Both the position numbers and the translations under genes were made by a program. Shown here in pieces: positions 17,261-24,373 of a stretch of DNA of 30,593 nucleotides (position 1 is its first letter; every line of letters begins with the position of its first letter). The stretch spans positions 1 through 30,593 of the forward strand of contig CAKTHW010000010.1 of NCBI GenBank assembly GCA_934565425.1. Direction: 5' to 3'. The notes beneath the pieces were generated by a model. It searched no databases. It worked only from the letters and a program-made list of their open reading frames with translations, and was not told where the DNA came from. Source of the DNA: an uncultured Oscillospiraceae bacterium. GTDB taxonomy: Bacteria; Bacillota; Clostridia; Oscillospirales; Oscillospiraceae.

Positions 17261-17747
17261 TGCCTCCTCTGGATGTGTGCCGGTAGATGCTACGAAGGCA
17301 ATCCATTTTCCGGAACTTTTTCCTTATTGTAAACCATTCCTTTCGAGAATGGAAGTGGTTTTTGCAAATTTCAGAAAAATTTTTCCCTAATCGGCGGATT
17401 GCCGTCAAAGGGAGGAGAATGACCCCCATTGCTTTGGTAAAAATGGTAGCCAAGCGGTAGCAAATGGGCAGCAAATGGGAGGAGAGCAGGGCGAAGTAGC
17501 ACCAGGCGCCGGTGAGGGCGGCGATGGCGGTGTAGATGCGCACCAGACCACCTGCACTGTCCACCGACCAGAGAAAGAAGGTGACGGTGCAGCACAGCCA
17601 GAAGAGCAGATCCAGCACCGACCCCAGCCAGCGCAGAGGGACGCGTACCCGCAGCACCCGGAACAGGTCGTACAGCAGCCCCGCGGCCGCCCCCAGCCCG
17701 ATGGCGCCCAGCAGTGCCCTGGCCTGATCCGCGACAGAGACCGCCAT
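17061..17747 (-). CDS. yabQ: Spore cortex biosynthesis protein YabQ (frame runs into divIC)
   Basis: YabQ is a membrane protein needed for spore cortex formation. The first about 110 residues show the family pattern: GAAAGLLYDLFRVLRVRV near the N-terminus, LDLLFWLCCTVTFFLWSVDSAGGLVRIYTAIAALTGAWCYF across membrane segments, then a basic region (IRRLGKNFSEICKNHFHSRKEWFTIRKKFRK in parts). The open frame continues for 228 residues and overlaps divIC by 200 nt. Its last about 65 residues (HHHKICSFDPRGLHGHS onward) look like noncoding translation. Both other frames have stops near 17290-17330, so a single-base shift would give a normal length of about 150. Either the overlap is real or there is a frameshift or sequencing error. 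Start ATG 17745-17747 follows the yabP stop by two bases. Confidence 0.8.
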   Translation of the reverse strand: MAVSVADQARALLGAIGLGAAAGLLYDLFRVLRVRVPLRWLGSVLDLLFWLCCTVTFFLWSVDSAGGLVRIYTAIAALTGAWCYFALLSSHLLPICYRLATIFTKAMGVILLPLTAIRRLGKNFSEICKNHFHSRKEWFTIRKKFRKMDCLRSIYRHTSRGGNGIEVQAVRHHHKICSFDPRGLHGHSAAERTHPDPQRRGRPAGTSDPGGRADRDQRQPSRRHRKPK

Positions 17748-17749
17748 AC

Positions 17750-18034
17750 TCAGCCCAGCAGCCGGGCGAAGAAACCGCCCCGGGGCGCCTCGTCCTGGAA
17801 GGTCAGTGCCTCCACCGTCCCCTCCACCTTCAGGTCGCCGCCTCCCAGGCTCAGGGTCTCGATGTGCAGGTCCTGCCCTCGGACCACCAGCTCGCCCAGG
17901 CTGGTGGACAGCACGATGGTGGTCTCGTCGAACCGCTCCACCTCCTCCACCCCGGAGATGGACAGATGCTCCCGATTCTCCAGTGTGATGTGCTGTGGGG
18001 CTTTCAGATCAAAATCCCGGTTGTCAAATGCCAT
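17750..18034 (-). CDS. yabP: Sporulation protein YabP
   Basis: YabP of 94 residues, a SigE-controlled spore-coat/cortex protein in Bacillus. Family features are the opening RDFDLKAPQHITLENREHLSISGVEEVERFDETTIVLSTSLGELVVRG in parts, then LHIETLSLGGGDLKVEGTVEALTF. It has no membrane segment. Start ATG 18032-18034 follows GGAGGG with eight bases between. It leads yabP-yabQ-divIC-S1. A SigE promoter is expected, but I could not identify one with confidence; CATAGGAT (minus strand, about 18076-18083) is only a vague -10 candidate. Confidence 0.92.
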   Translation of the reverse strand: MAFDNRDFDLKAPQHITLENREHLSISGVEEVERFDETTIVLSTSLGELVVRGQDLHIETLSLGGGDLKVEGTVEALTFQDEAPRGGFFARLLG

Positions 18035-18138
18035 GTGTCAAACCCTCCTGTGTCCTTCATGGGATGTTTGTTTCATCCTATGAGAAATGGGACGAGGGTA
18101 TGCCGGAAAATCTCCTTCCCTTTTGCCCCGCCGCCAGG

Positions 18139-18144
18139 TATAAT
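18139..18144 (+). promoter_or_regulatory. Probable -10 element of the lipoprotein gene
   Basis: Perfect TATAAT 32 nt before the start codon. No good -35 hexamer is present at the right distance. Confidence 0.4.
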
Positions 18145-18175
18145 AGAGCAACAGACCCAGAAGGAGGAACCGTGA

Positions 18176-18643
18176 ATGAAACGAAAACTAGCCCTTGTCC
18201 TGTCCCTAGCCCTAGCCTTTGCCCTCACCGCATGCAGTAACCAGCCCCAGGCATCCACCGAACCTGCCCCGGCAGCCTCGTCTTCCACTCAGTCCGCGGT
18301 GTCCAGCTGTAAGGCGGAAGCGCCGGAGACCTCCCAGACCACCGACGGCCAGGACGTGACCGACGCCTATCGGGACGTGCTGCCCGGCACCTACGTAGAC
18401 GAGTACGGCGACCAATACACCATCCGCCAGGACGGCACCCTGACCTGTGAAGCCACCAACGGGGACACCGACGAAGGCACCTGGTGGGTGTGGGAAGAGG
18501 GGAGCAAGGAGTACCTCTCTATCTACATCCAGAACACCGCCCACCCCGTCTCCTACACTTTCGAGACCACCGAAGAGGGCGGCATCAGTCTCTTTGACGA
18601 CACCACCGGCGAGCTGTCCAACCTGTTCACGCCGACCAAATAA
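18176..18643 (+). CDS. Small lipoprotein of unknown function
   Basis: Predicted lipoprotein of 155 residues. The signal is clear: KRK, a hydrophobic stretch LALVLSLALAFALTAC, and lipobox LTAC with Cys20 as the lipidated residue. A Ser/Thr/Pro/Ala-rich linker follows (about 21-60), then a compact region of about 85 residues. Its core VLPGTYVDEYGDQYTIRQDGTLTCE, then GTWWVWEEGSKEYLSIYI, suggests a small beta-barrel of the kind seen in many uncharacterised clostridial lipoproteins. Start ATG 18176 has AAGGAGG eight bases upstream. It is the only plus-strand gene within the yab cluster and splits rqcP from yabP. Function unknown. Confidence 0.85.
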   Translation: MKRKLALVLSLALAFALTACSNQPQASTEPAPAASSSTQSAVSSCKAEAPETSQTTDGQDVTDAYRDVLPGTYVDEYGDQYTIRQDGTLTCEATNGDTDEGTWWVWEEGSKEYLSIYIQNTAHPVSYTFETTEEGGISLFDDTTGELSNLFTPTK

Positions 18644-18661
18644 GTTTTACAGAACGCTGTG

Positions 18662-18699
18662 CAAAAAAACGCACACCAGAATTTTCTGGTGTGCGTTTT
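18662..18699. terminator. Bidirectional terminator between lipoprotein gene and rqcP
   Basis: Long perfect inverted repeat AAAACGCACACCAGAA / TTCTGGTGTGCGTTTT (18665-18698) with a two-base centre. A-rich and T-rich flanks are present on both sides, so it can end both convergent transcripts. Confidence 0.92.
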
Positions 18700-18707
18700 C
18701 TGTTCGG

Positions 18708-18950
18708 TCAAAGCACTTCTTTGTACATGGCCGGCGCATCGTCCTTCCGAACGTTGTCTGCCACCACAAGCACTTCCACCTTCAAGGTCTTCTGACCAAA
18801 TTGGATCTCGATGATGTCCCCCACCTTCACGTCATAGGACGCCTTCACCGGCCGACCGTTGGCCATGACCCGGCCTGCGTCACAGGCTTCATTGGCCACG
18901 GTGCGCCGCTTGATGATGCGGGAGACCTTCAGATACTTATCTAAACGCAT
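18708..18950 (-). CDS. rqcP: RqcP, S4-domain ribosome quality-control factor (YabO)
   Basis: Eighty-residue S4 RNA-binding protein, the YabO/RqcP family. Together with RqcH it drives poly-alanine tailing of stalled nascent chains on 50S subunits. Signature: MRLDKYLKVSRIIKRRTVANEACDAGRV and GRPVKASYDVKVGDIIEI. Length is normal. It is the last minus-strand gene before a terminator and follows hup by 26 nt, a common clostridial order (mazG-hup-rqcP). Confidence 0.93.
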   Translation of the reverse strand: MRLDKYLKVSRIIKRRTVANEACDAGRVMANGRPVKASYDVKVGDIIEIQFGQKTLKVEVLVVADNVRKDDAPAMYKEVL

Positions 18951-18976
18951 GAGCGATTTCCTCCGTCAGATGAGCG

Positions 18977-19252
18977 TCACTGGGACACGGCACGCTTGAG
19001 CACCTTGCCGGACTTGAACTGCACTGCCTTGGATGCGGGGATAGTCACTTCCTCCTTGGTGCGGGGGTTGCGGCCGATGCGGGGGGCGCGCTCCCGCACT
19101 TCAAAGGAGCCAAAGCCCACCAGCTGGACCTTTTCCCCCTCTGCCAGCGCTTCCGTGATCAGATCCAGAGCGACGGTCAGTGCTTCTTCCGAGTGCTTCT
19201 TGGATGCGCCCAGCCGTTCTGCCATGGCGCTGACCAGTTCCGTTTTATTCAT
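18977..19252 (-). CDS. hup: HU family DNA-binding protein
   Basis: Nucleoid protein HU of 91 residues. MNKTELVSAMAERLGASKKHSEEALTVAL in parts forms the dimerising helices. VQLVGFGSFEVRERAPRIGRNPRTKEEVTIPA in parts includes the DNA-binding arm with the intercalating-proline region (RNPRT). Start ATG 19250-19252 with AAAGGAG nine bases upstream. It lies in its usual place between mazG and rqcP. Confidence 0.97.
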   Translation of the reverse strand: MNKTELVSAMAERLGASKKHSEEALTVALDLITEALAEGEKVQLVGFGSFEVRERAPRIGRNPRTKEEVTIPASKAVQFKSGKVLKRAVSQ

Positions 19253-19294
19253 CGTTCCATTCTCCTTTGTGTTTCATGGGGTTATGGGGTGAAG

Positions 19295-20107
19295 TTATGG
19301 GTTTGTATCGTCTAATGTGTGCTTGGCGTCCTTCCAAAGGGCCACCAGCTCGTCCACTGAGCAGGCGTCCAATGCCTGTCCCCGTGCCTGACTGAGCTGT
19401 TCCACCTGCCGGAAGCGCCGGATGAATTTCTCTGTGGCGGCGTTCAGCGCGTCCTCCGGGTCCACCCCCATGAACCGGGCGGTGTTCACCGAGGCGAAGA
19501 GCAGGTCGCCGTATTCCTCCATCATGTGCTCCAGGTTGCCCTCTGCGATGGCCTCTTCCAGCTCGCCCAGCTCCTCGTGAACCTTCTCCAGGGTCTGTTG
19601 GGTGTTCTCCCAGTCGAAATGAGCCTTGGACGCCTTTTTCTGCACCTTCTCCGCCCGCCACAGGGCTGGCAGGGAACGAGCCACCGCGTCCAGCGTGTCC
19701 GTGTAGCTCTCCTGATGCTTTTCCTGACGCTTGAGGGCGTCCCAGTTCACCAGCACCTCCGAGCTGTCCGCCACGTCCACCGAGCCGAACACATGGGGGT
19801 GACGGAAGATGAGTTTTTTCACCGCCATATCCGCCACGTCGTCCAGGTCGAACCGTCCGGCGTCCGCCTCGATGCTGGAGTGGAACAGCACCTGCATCAG
19901 CACGTCCCCCAGCTCCTCCTGGAGCAGGGTGTTGTTCTCTGTGTCAATGGCCTCCGCCGCCTCGTAGGCTTCTTCCAGCAGGTTGCGCCGGATGGAGTGA
20001 TGGGTCTGTTCCTGATCCCAGGGACAGCCGCCAGGGTGGCGGAGGATTTCGATCACCTGACGGAAATCCGCCAGGTCGTAATGTTCTTTCTGCGGAAAGG
20101 ATACCAT
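19295..20107 (-). CDS. mazG: Nucleoside triphosphate pyrophosphohydrolase MazG
   Basis: MazG of 270 residues, which hydrolyses (often non-canonical) NTPs to NMP and pyrophosphate. The first MazG domain (about residues 10-120) has GGCPWDQEQTHHSIRRNLLEEAYEA and LQEELGDVLMQVLFHS, with the EEAYE/EELGD metal-binding acidic residues. The second domain (about 160-260) has EELGELEEAI and EEYGDLLFASVNTARF. This is the C-terminal module of Bacillus YabN, without the N-terminal methylase domain. Start ATG 20105-20107 with AGAGGG six bases upstream. Confidence 0.95.
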   Translation of the reverse strand: MVSFPQKEHYDLADFRQVIEILRHPGGCPWDQEQTHHSIRRNLLEEAYEAAEAIDTENNTLLQEELGDVLMQVLFHSSIEADAGRFDLDDVADMAVKKLIFRHPHVFGSVDVADSSEVLVNWDALKRQEKHQESYTDTLDAVARSLPALWRAEKVQKKASKAHFDWENTQQTLEKVHEELGELEEAIAEGNLEHMMEEYGDLLFASVNTARFMGVDPEDALNAATEKFIRRFRQVEQLSQARGQALDACSVDELVALWKDAKHTLDDTNP

Positions 20108-20137
20108 AGTTTTCCCTCTTATCTTGGTCTATAACAA

Positions 20138-21742
20138 TCAGTGAATGTGCAGCAGTTTTGCAATCTTATCCCCCTTGGGCATCAGGGACAGATCATCCTT
20201 GGTCAGCACCTGGAGCAGCACCAGCAGGATCGCATACAGCGCAACCGCCAGCAAAATAGCCACGATGACTGCCAGCTTGACCCCGATGATGTGACTGGTC
20301 AGCCCATACACCGCCCAAGCGGCAGCGCCCATGATGATGGAAGCGGCCAGGGTTTTTCCAAAGAGCTGTGCATAACCAGGGCAGCCAGGCACCGCCCGAC
20401 GCACCAGGTGTAAGTCCAACGCGCAGGTCAGACCAAAGCACAGACAGGTGCCCACCGGGGAGCCGTAGATGTTGAATTGCACCGTGCCTACCATGAAGTA
20501 GTCAAAGAGCACCATGACCACGCCCCCTGCCAGCATGGTGAAAATGGGCAAGGAGAGGATGTTATAGGCTTGCAGTACGGAAGTTGCCACCAGCATGAGG
20601 CAGACGAAGATGTTGGCGATGCCCAGGATGGACAGAATGGTGCCGGCGATGTCTGCGTCCAGGCTGGGGAAGAGCAGCTGCACGATGGGCTTGCCCAGCA
20701 CCAGCATCCCGATGCCGGAGGGGAAGGCCAGCAGAGCGGCAGTTTTCAGTGAGGAGCCAACGATCTTGGCCGCGCCCGTCCGATCCTTCTGGGTGAAGCA
20801 GATGGTCACGGCGGGGATGACAGAGGCGGTGATGGCCACCATCAGGGCGGCAGGGATCTGATAGACTGTCTGCACCCCAGTGTAGTTGCCCATCAGGCTT
20901 CGGGCGGCATCCTCGCTGAGCAGCAGTCCGGCGTTTTGCAGCCGACCCAGCACCAGAGCGTTGTCCACAGCAGTCATAACGGATGTGGAGGCGGCGGTGA
21001 TGGTGATGGGGATGGCCAGCAGGAGACAGGTCTTCAAGATGTGCTTGGCACTGTCCGGCCGCTCCGAAGGGAGGGGCGAAGGGGCGTGACGCCGGGTGCG
21101 CAGATAGTCCCAGGCCATGTAGAGCAGGGCGGCAAGCTCAGAAACAGTGACGCCTGCGATGGCGCCTGCTGCGCCGATGTAGTCCGGCTTCCCCAGCACC
21201 CGGATGAAGTACCAGGCCAGGGTCAAGCCGACGATGAGCTTGAACAGCGCCTCGATGATCTGAGACACCGACGAGGGGGTCATGTTGCTGTACCCCTGGG
21301 CGTACCCGCGGAACACGGACAGCCCGGACACCAGCGCCACCGACGGGGCTAGTACCCGCATACACTCGGCGGCCTTGGTGTCGTTCATGACGGCGGCGAA
21401 GAAGTTGGCCCCGAAGAACATGACCAGGGAGCAGAAGATGCCCACGGCTCCGAAGAAGAGCATAGAAACGCGGAAGATCTTATGTGTCTGCTTGTGTCGC
21501 CGTGAGGCGTTGGCCTCGGAGATCATCTTGGACATGGCCACCGGGATACCGGCGGTGGAGACCGTCAAGAGGATGTTGAAAATGTTGAAGGCGGCGGTGA
21601 AGTCCGCATAACCGCTGCTGCCCAGGATGTTGACCAGGGGCATTTTGTAGACGGCGCTGATGACCTTCACCACGATAATGCCAGCGGCGAGAATGGCTGC
21701 GCCGCCAAAAAAGGTATCTTTGCGTTGCTTGTTTTCAGACAT
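20138..21742 (-). CDS. MOP-superfamily flippase, SpoVB/YabM-like
   Basis: Polytopic membrane protein of 534 residues with about 14 hydrophobic segments, of the polysaccharide-biosynthesis/MOP exporter type. The opening DTFFGGAAILAAGIIVVKVISAVYKMPLVNILG and the stretch VSTAGIPVAMSKMISEANA (each a partial run) are typical of SpoVB/YabM/MurJ2-like proteins. RGYAQGYSNMTPSSVSQIIEALFK is another family block. Its place directly upstream of mazG corresponds to Bacillus yabM. It likely flips lipid-linked cell-wall or cortex precursors. Whether it is a vegetative or a sporulation protein cannot be told. GGGAGG lies about 11 bases before the ATG. Confidence 0.9.
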   Translation of the reverse strand: MSENKQRKDTFFGGAAILAAGIIVVKVISAVYKMPLVNILGSSGYADFTAAFNIFNILLTVSTAGIPVAMSKMISEANASRRHKQTHKIFRVSMLFFGAVGIFCSLVMFFGANFFAAVMNDTKAAECMRVLAPSVALVSGLSVFRGYAQGYSNMTPSSVSQIIEALFKLIVGLTLAWYFIRVLGKPDYIGAAGAIAGVTVSELAALLYMAWDYLRTRRHAPSPLPSERPDSAKHILKTCLLLAIPITITAASTSVMTAVDNALVLGRLQNAGLLLSEDAARSLMGNYTGVQTVYQIPAALMVAITASVIPAVTICFTQKDRTGAAKIVGSSLKTAALLAFPSGIGMLVLGKPIVQLLFPSLDADIAGTILSILGIANIFVCLMLVATSVLQAYNILSLPIFTMLAGGVVMVLFDYFMVGTVQFNIYGSPVGTCLCFGLTCALDLHLVRRAVPGCPGYAQLFGKTLAASIIMGAAAWAVYGLTSHIIGVKLAVIVAILLAVALYAILLVLLQVLTKDDLSLMPKGDKIAKLLHIH

Positions 21743-21805
21743 AGGCGCGCGGCCCTCCCTTATGCGATTGCGTTTCCCACAGCACGTAGCCGTGCCGACT
21801 GGGCG

Positions 21806-23116
21806 TCAGTTGCCGAAGAGCGTCGGCAGAGCCTGTTCCAGTTCATGGTCTATTCTATCCATATCCAGAGTGGAAAAGAATCCATTCCGGTAGAGAATTT
21901 TCCCGCCAGTCATGTTCAGCACCACATCGCTGCTCTTGGCGGAGTACACCAGGTTCTCCATCACATCGTGACAGGGCTTCAGGTGGGGACGGTCAAAGTC
22001 CAGCGCGATCAAGTCCGCATCCCAGCCAGCGGCCAGCACACCGGCCTTGCGCCCCAGGGCTTTTGCGCCGTTGACGGTGGCCATCTTGAGCACCTCCGCC
22101 GTGGGCAGGATGGTGGCGTCCAGGTTGGCACCCTTGTGGAGCATGGCAGCCAGCTTGATCTCGTTGAACAGATCCAGATCGTTGTTGCTGCTGGCCCCGT
22201 CGGTGCCCAGGGTCACGTTGACCCCAGCGGCCATGAGAGAGGGCACCGGAGCAATGCCGGAACCCAGCTTCAGGTTGGAGGTAGGGCAGTGGAGCACAGA
22301 GATGCCACGTTCGGCCATCAGCTTCCAGTCCTCCGGCTCCGTCCACACGCAGTGAGCGGCCATGCCACGGGTGCCGGTCCACACGCCGTGCTGATCCAGC
22401 ACCTGGAGGGGAGTCAGACCGCCGTGACGCGCCTTGCACTCCTCATGCTCCGCCTTGGTCTCGGACACATGGACGTGCATCCCCAGGTGGTGCTCGCTGG
22501 CGTAGCCAGCCAGGTAGTCCCACAGGTTGGGGGAGAGGAAGGAGGTGTATTCCCCGTGAATGGAAAAGTCGATCTTAATTTGACCGTTGTTGGCGCCGTT
22601 CCACTTCTCTGCCAGGGCGATGGCCTCCTGACAGGGGGCAAAGGCGGCAGGGTCGTCCAGGGGAGTGAACACGGTGGTGCCACGGGACAGGTTCAGGTTC
22701 AGACCGGCTTCCAGGGTCACTTCCGCCATGTCGTCACAGAAATAGTACATATCCGCAAAGGAGGTGATGCCGCTGGCGATCATCTCCGCCACACCCAACG
22801 CCGTACCTGCCCGAATGGACTGGCTGGTGAGCTTGTCCTCCACCGGGAAAATGTACTGGTTCAGCCAAGTGTTTAGGTCATGGCCGCCGCCGTACCCACG
22901 CATGAGTACCATGGGCACATGGCAGTGGGTGTTGACCAGGCCGGGCATCAATACCTGCCGGTTCTGACCGTCAATGACCTCGTCAAAGGCACCAGTGGCG
23001 GCACCAGTGGCCACGTCGGTAATCTTGCCGTCCTCCACAATGAGATGGGCGTCCTTCAGCACGTCCAGATTCTCGTTCATGGTGACGATGGTAAAGTTCT
23101 TGAGCAGTGTTTTCAT
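21806..23116 (-). CDS. mtaD: 5'-Methylthioadenosine/S-adenosylhomocysteine deaminase-type amidohydrolase
   Basis: Amidohydrolase of 436 residues, SsnA/MtaD type. Metal ligands: H64-C-H66 in MPGLVNTHCHVPMVLMRG, HVHVSETKAEHEEC, AAHCVW, and the catalytic Asp in LGTDGASSNNDLDLF. The combination with HCPTSNLKLGSGIAP and DADLIALD is that of MTA/SAH deaminases, which form the inosine derivatives. Other aminohydrolases of the group, such as guanine deaminase, are less likely. It follows punA by 17 nt, so deamination and phosphorolysis of the nucleoside may be linked. Start ATG 23114-23116 with AGGAGGAG upstream. Confidence 0.88.
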   Translation of the reverse strand: MKTLLKNFTIVTMNENLDVLKDAHLIVEDGKITDVATGAATGAFDEVIDGQNRQVLMPGLVNTHCHVPMVLMRGYGGGHDLNTWLNQYIFPVEDKLTSQSIRAGTALGVAEMIASGITSFADMYYFCDDMAEVTLEAGLNLNLSRGTTVFTPLDDPAAFAPCQEAIALAEKWNGANNGQIKIDFSIHGEYTSFLSPNLWDYLAGYASEHHLGMHVHVSETKAEHEECKARHGGLTPLQVLDQHGVWTGTRGMAAHCVWTEPEDWKLMAERGISVLHCPTSNLKLGSGIAPVPSLMAAGVNVTLGTDGASSNNDLDLFNEIKLAAMLHKGANLDATILPTAEVLKMATVNGAKALGRKAGVLAAGWDADLIALDFDRPHLKPCHDVMENLVYSAKSSDVVLNMTGGKILYRNGFFSTLDMDRIDHELEQALPTLFGN

Positions 23117-23133
23117 GAGAAACTCCTCCTGAT

Positions 23134-23961
23134 TCAGGATAAGCGGCGCAGACAGCCACGGATGAGGGCGGAGAACTGTGCCTTGCCCGCCTCAGCGGCG
23201 ATGAGCACTTCCTCCTCGGTCAGGGGCTGATCTAGGATGCCGGCGGCCATGTTGGTCAGCATGGTCACGCCCAGCACCTGCATCCCACAGTGACGGGCTA
23301 CGATGACCTCAGGAACGGTGGACATCCCCACTGCGTCCGCGCCCAGGATGCGGGCGGCACGGATCTCCGCAGGAGATTCGTACTGGGGGCCGGGCATATA
23401 CATATAAACGCCCTTCCGCACCGGAATCTTCAGCTCGTCCGCCACTTTATAGGCGATCTTGCGCAGGGTGGGGGTGTAGTTGTAGGAGCTGTCTGGGAAC
23501 CGAGGGCCAAATTCCTTCAGGTTGGGGCCACAGAGGGGGGAGTCCAGGATGAGCTTGATGTGATCCTCAATGACCATCAGCTCCCCAGCGTGCCAGTCCA
23601 CATTCACACAGCCGGCGGCGTTGGTGACGAACAGAGTGTCCGCCCCCAGCAGACGGAGCACTCGCACAGCGAAGGTCACTTCCTCAAAGGAGTACCCCTC
23701 ATAGTGGTGGAACCGTCCCTGCATCATGGCCACATCCTGTCCTTCCAATCGGCCAAAGACCAGCCGGCCTGCATGACCAGGGGCAGTGGAGGTCATGAAG
23801 TGGGGGATGTCGCCATAGGGCACGGCGATAGGGTTTTCCACTTCGTTGGCCAGATAACCCAGTCCGGAGCCTAAGATCAACAACACCTTGGGGGTGAAGG
23901 CTCCAATCTGACTGCGCAGATAGTCTGCGCTCTGCTGATACTGTTCAAATGTAAACTGCAT
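23134..23961 (-). CDS. punA: Purine nucleoside phosphorylase
   Basis: Trimeric-type purine nucleoside phosphorylase of 275 residues, which cleaves inosine/guanosine-type nucleosides with phosphate. Motifs: phosphate loop LILGSGLGYLA, MQGRFHHYEGYS, TNAAGCVN, the central YMYMPGPQYESPAEIRA, and AVGMSTVPEVIVARHCGM. Length is normal. First gene of a minus-strand series punA-mtaD-flippase-mazG-hup-rqcP with gaps of 17 to 63 nt. Start ATG 23959-23961 with AGGAGG six bases upstream. Confidence 0.94.
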   Translation of the reverse strand: MQFTFEQYQQSADYLRSQIGAFTPKVLLILGSGLGYLANEVENPIAVPYGDIPHFMTSTAPGHAGRLVFGRLEGQDVAMMQGRFHHYEGYSFEEVTFAVRVLRLLGADTLFVTNAAGCVNVDWHAGELMVIEDHIKLILDSPLCGPNLKEFGPRFPDSSYNYTPTLRKIAYKVADELKIPVRKGVYMYMPGPQYESPAEIRAARILGADAVGMSTVPEVIVARHCGMQVLGVTMLTNMAAGILDQPLTEEEVLIAAEAGKAQFSALIRGCLRRLS

Positions 23962-24030
23962 AACAACCTCCTGTTCCGCCCATACGAGGGGCGTTGTGGG
24001 TGATGAAACCGTTGAAAAAATACAGATTCT

Positions 24031-24059
24031 ATTGTACCTTGCGGAGCGGGAAAAAGCAA
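24031..24059 (-). promoter_or_regulatory. SigA-type promoter of punA-mtaD and downstream genes
   Basis: Minus strand: -35 TTGCTT (24054-24059), 17-base spacer, -10 TACAAT (24031-24036), giving a leader of about 63 nt. Confidence 0.7.
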
Positions 24060-24078
24060 CCGGGGAGCGGGAAAAAGC
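24043..24078. repeat. 15-bp direct repeat over the punA promoter
   Basis: GGAGCGGGAAAAAGC occurs at 24043-24057 and again exactly at 24064-24078, a period of 21 bases or two helix turns. The first copy covers the -35 box and part of the spacer; the second lies just upstream. This is a likely binding site for a regulator acting on one face of the DNA. The regulator is unknown. Confidence 0.6.
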
Positions 24079-24091
24079 TGGTGTGTCAAGG

Positions 24092-24120
24092 AAAAACCGC
24101 CCTGTCAGATGACAGAGCGG
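24092..24120 (-). terminator. Terminator at the far end of the hairpin array
   Basis: Minus strand: CCGC-T-CTGTCA, 2-base turn, TGACAG-G-GCGG (24097-24120), followed by TTTTT (24092-24096). It lies about 250 nt past the cysteine desulfurase stop and would end that transcript after the hairpin array. Confidence 0.75.
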
Positions 24121-24320
24121 CCTTGGTCACGGATTCTTTTGGTGGATACAGCGTCGAAAAGGGGAAACCCCCGGCGAGGGTTTCCCCTCTTTCTGGCTAT
24201 GCCAGAAATTCACCCCTTCCTGCGCTTTGGAAGCACAGGGGAGTTTCGCTGTCTGCGGACAGCGACCAGGGACCTTGCCCCTGGACCCCACTTCCTTTTC
24301 TTCGGAGAAGTAAAAGGAAG
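24097..24320. repeat. Array of seven consecutive hairpins in a gene-free region
   Basis: The 412-nt gap between punA and the cysteine desulfurase gene has no credible gene. It holds seven inverted repeats almost back to back: 24097-24120, 24160-24188 (AGGGGAAACCC / GGGTTTCCCCT), 24190-24208 (TTTCTGGC / GCCAGAAA), 24213-24241, 24247-24264 (CGCTGTC / GGACAGCG), 24266-24284 (CCAGGG / CCCCTGG) and 24291-24320 (CTTCCTTTT and CTTC / GAAG and AAAAGGAAG). It may be an intergenic repeat element or the folded 3' end of the cysteine desulfurase transcript. Plus-strand frames across it have no ribosome binding site or protein-like composition. Confidence 0.6.
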
Positions 24321-24373
24321 CGAAAAGAAGCTAATGCGGCCTGCGGCGCTTGAACATCGAAAAGTGAGTGTTA

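Noticed and set aside
18060..18100. SigE sporulation promoter upstream of yabP
   Set aside because: Expected from biology, but only a weak CATAGGAT could be pointed to and no matching -35 element.
19245..19661. Second open frame overlapping mazG and hup
   Set aside because: It is an out-of-frame shadow of the conserved mazG coding region and continues into the hup leader.
24097..24320. CRISPR array
   Set aside because: The hairpins differ from each other in sequence and size. There are no regularly spaced identical repeats and no cas genes.
23994..24353. Open frames of 119 and 182 codons across the hairpin array
   Set aside because: No ribosome binding site, protein composition dominated by inverted-repeat sequence, and one frame runs far into the cysteine desulfurase gene.
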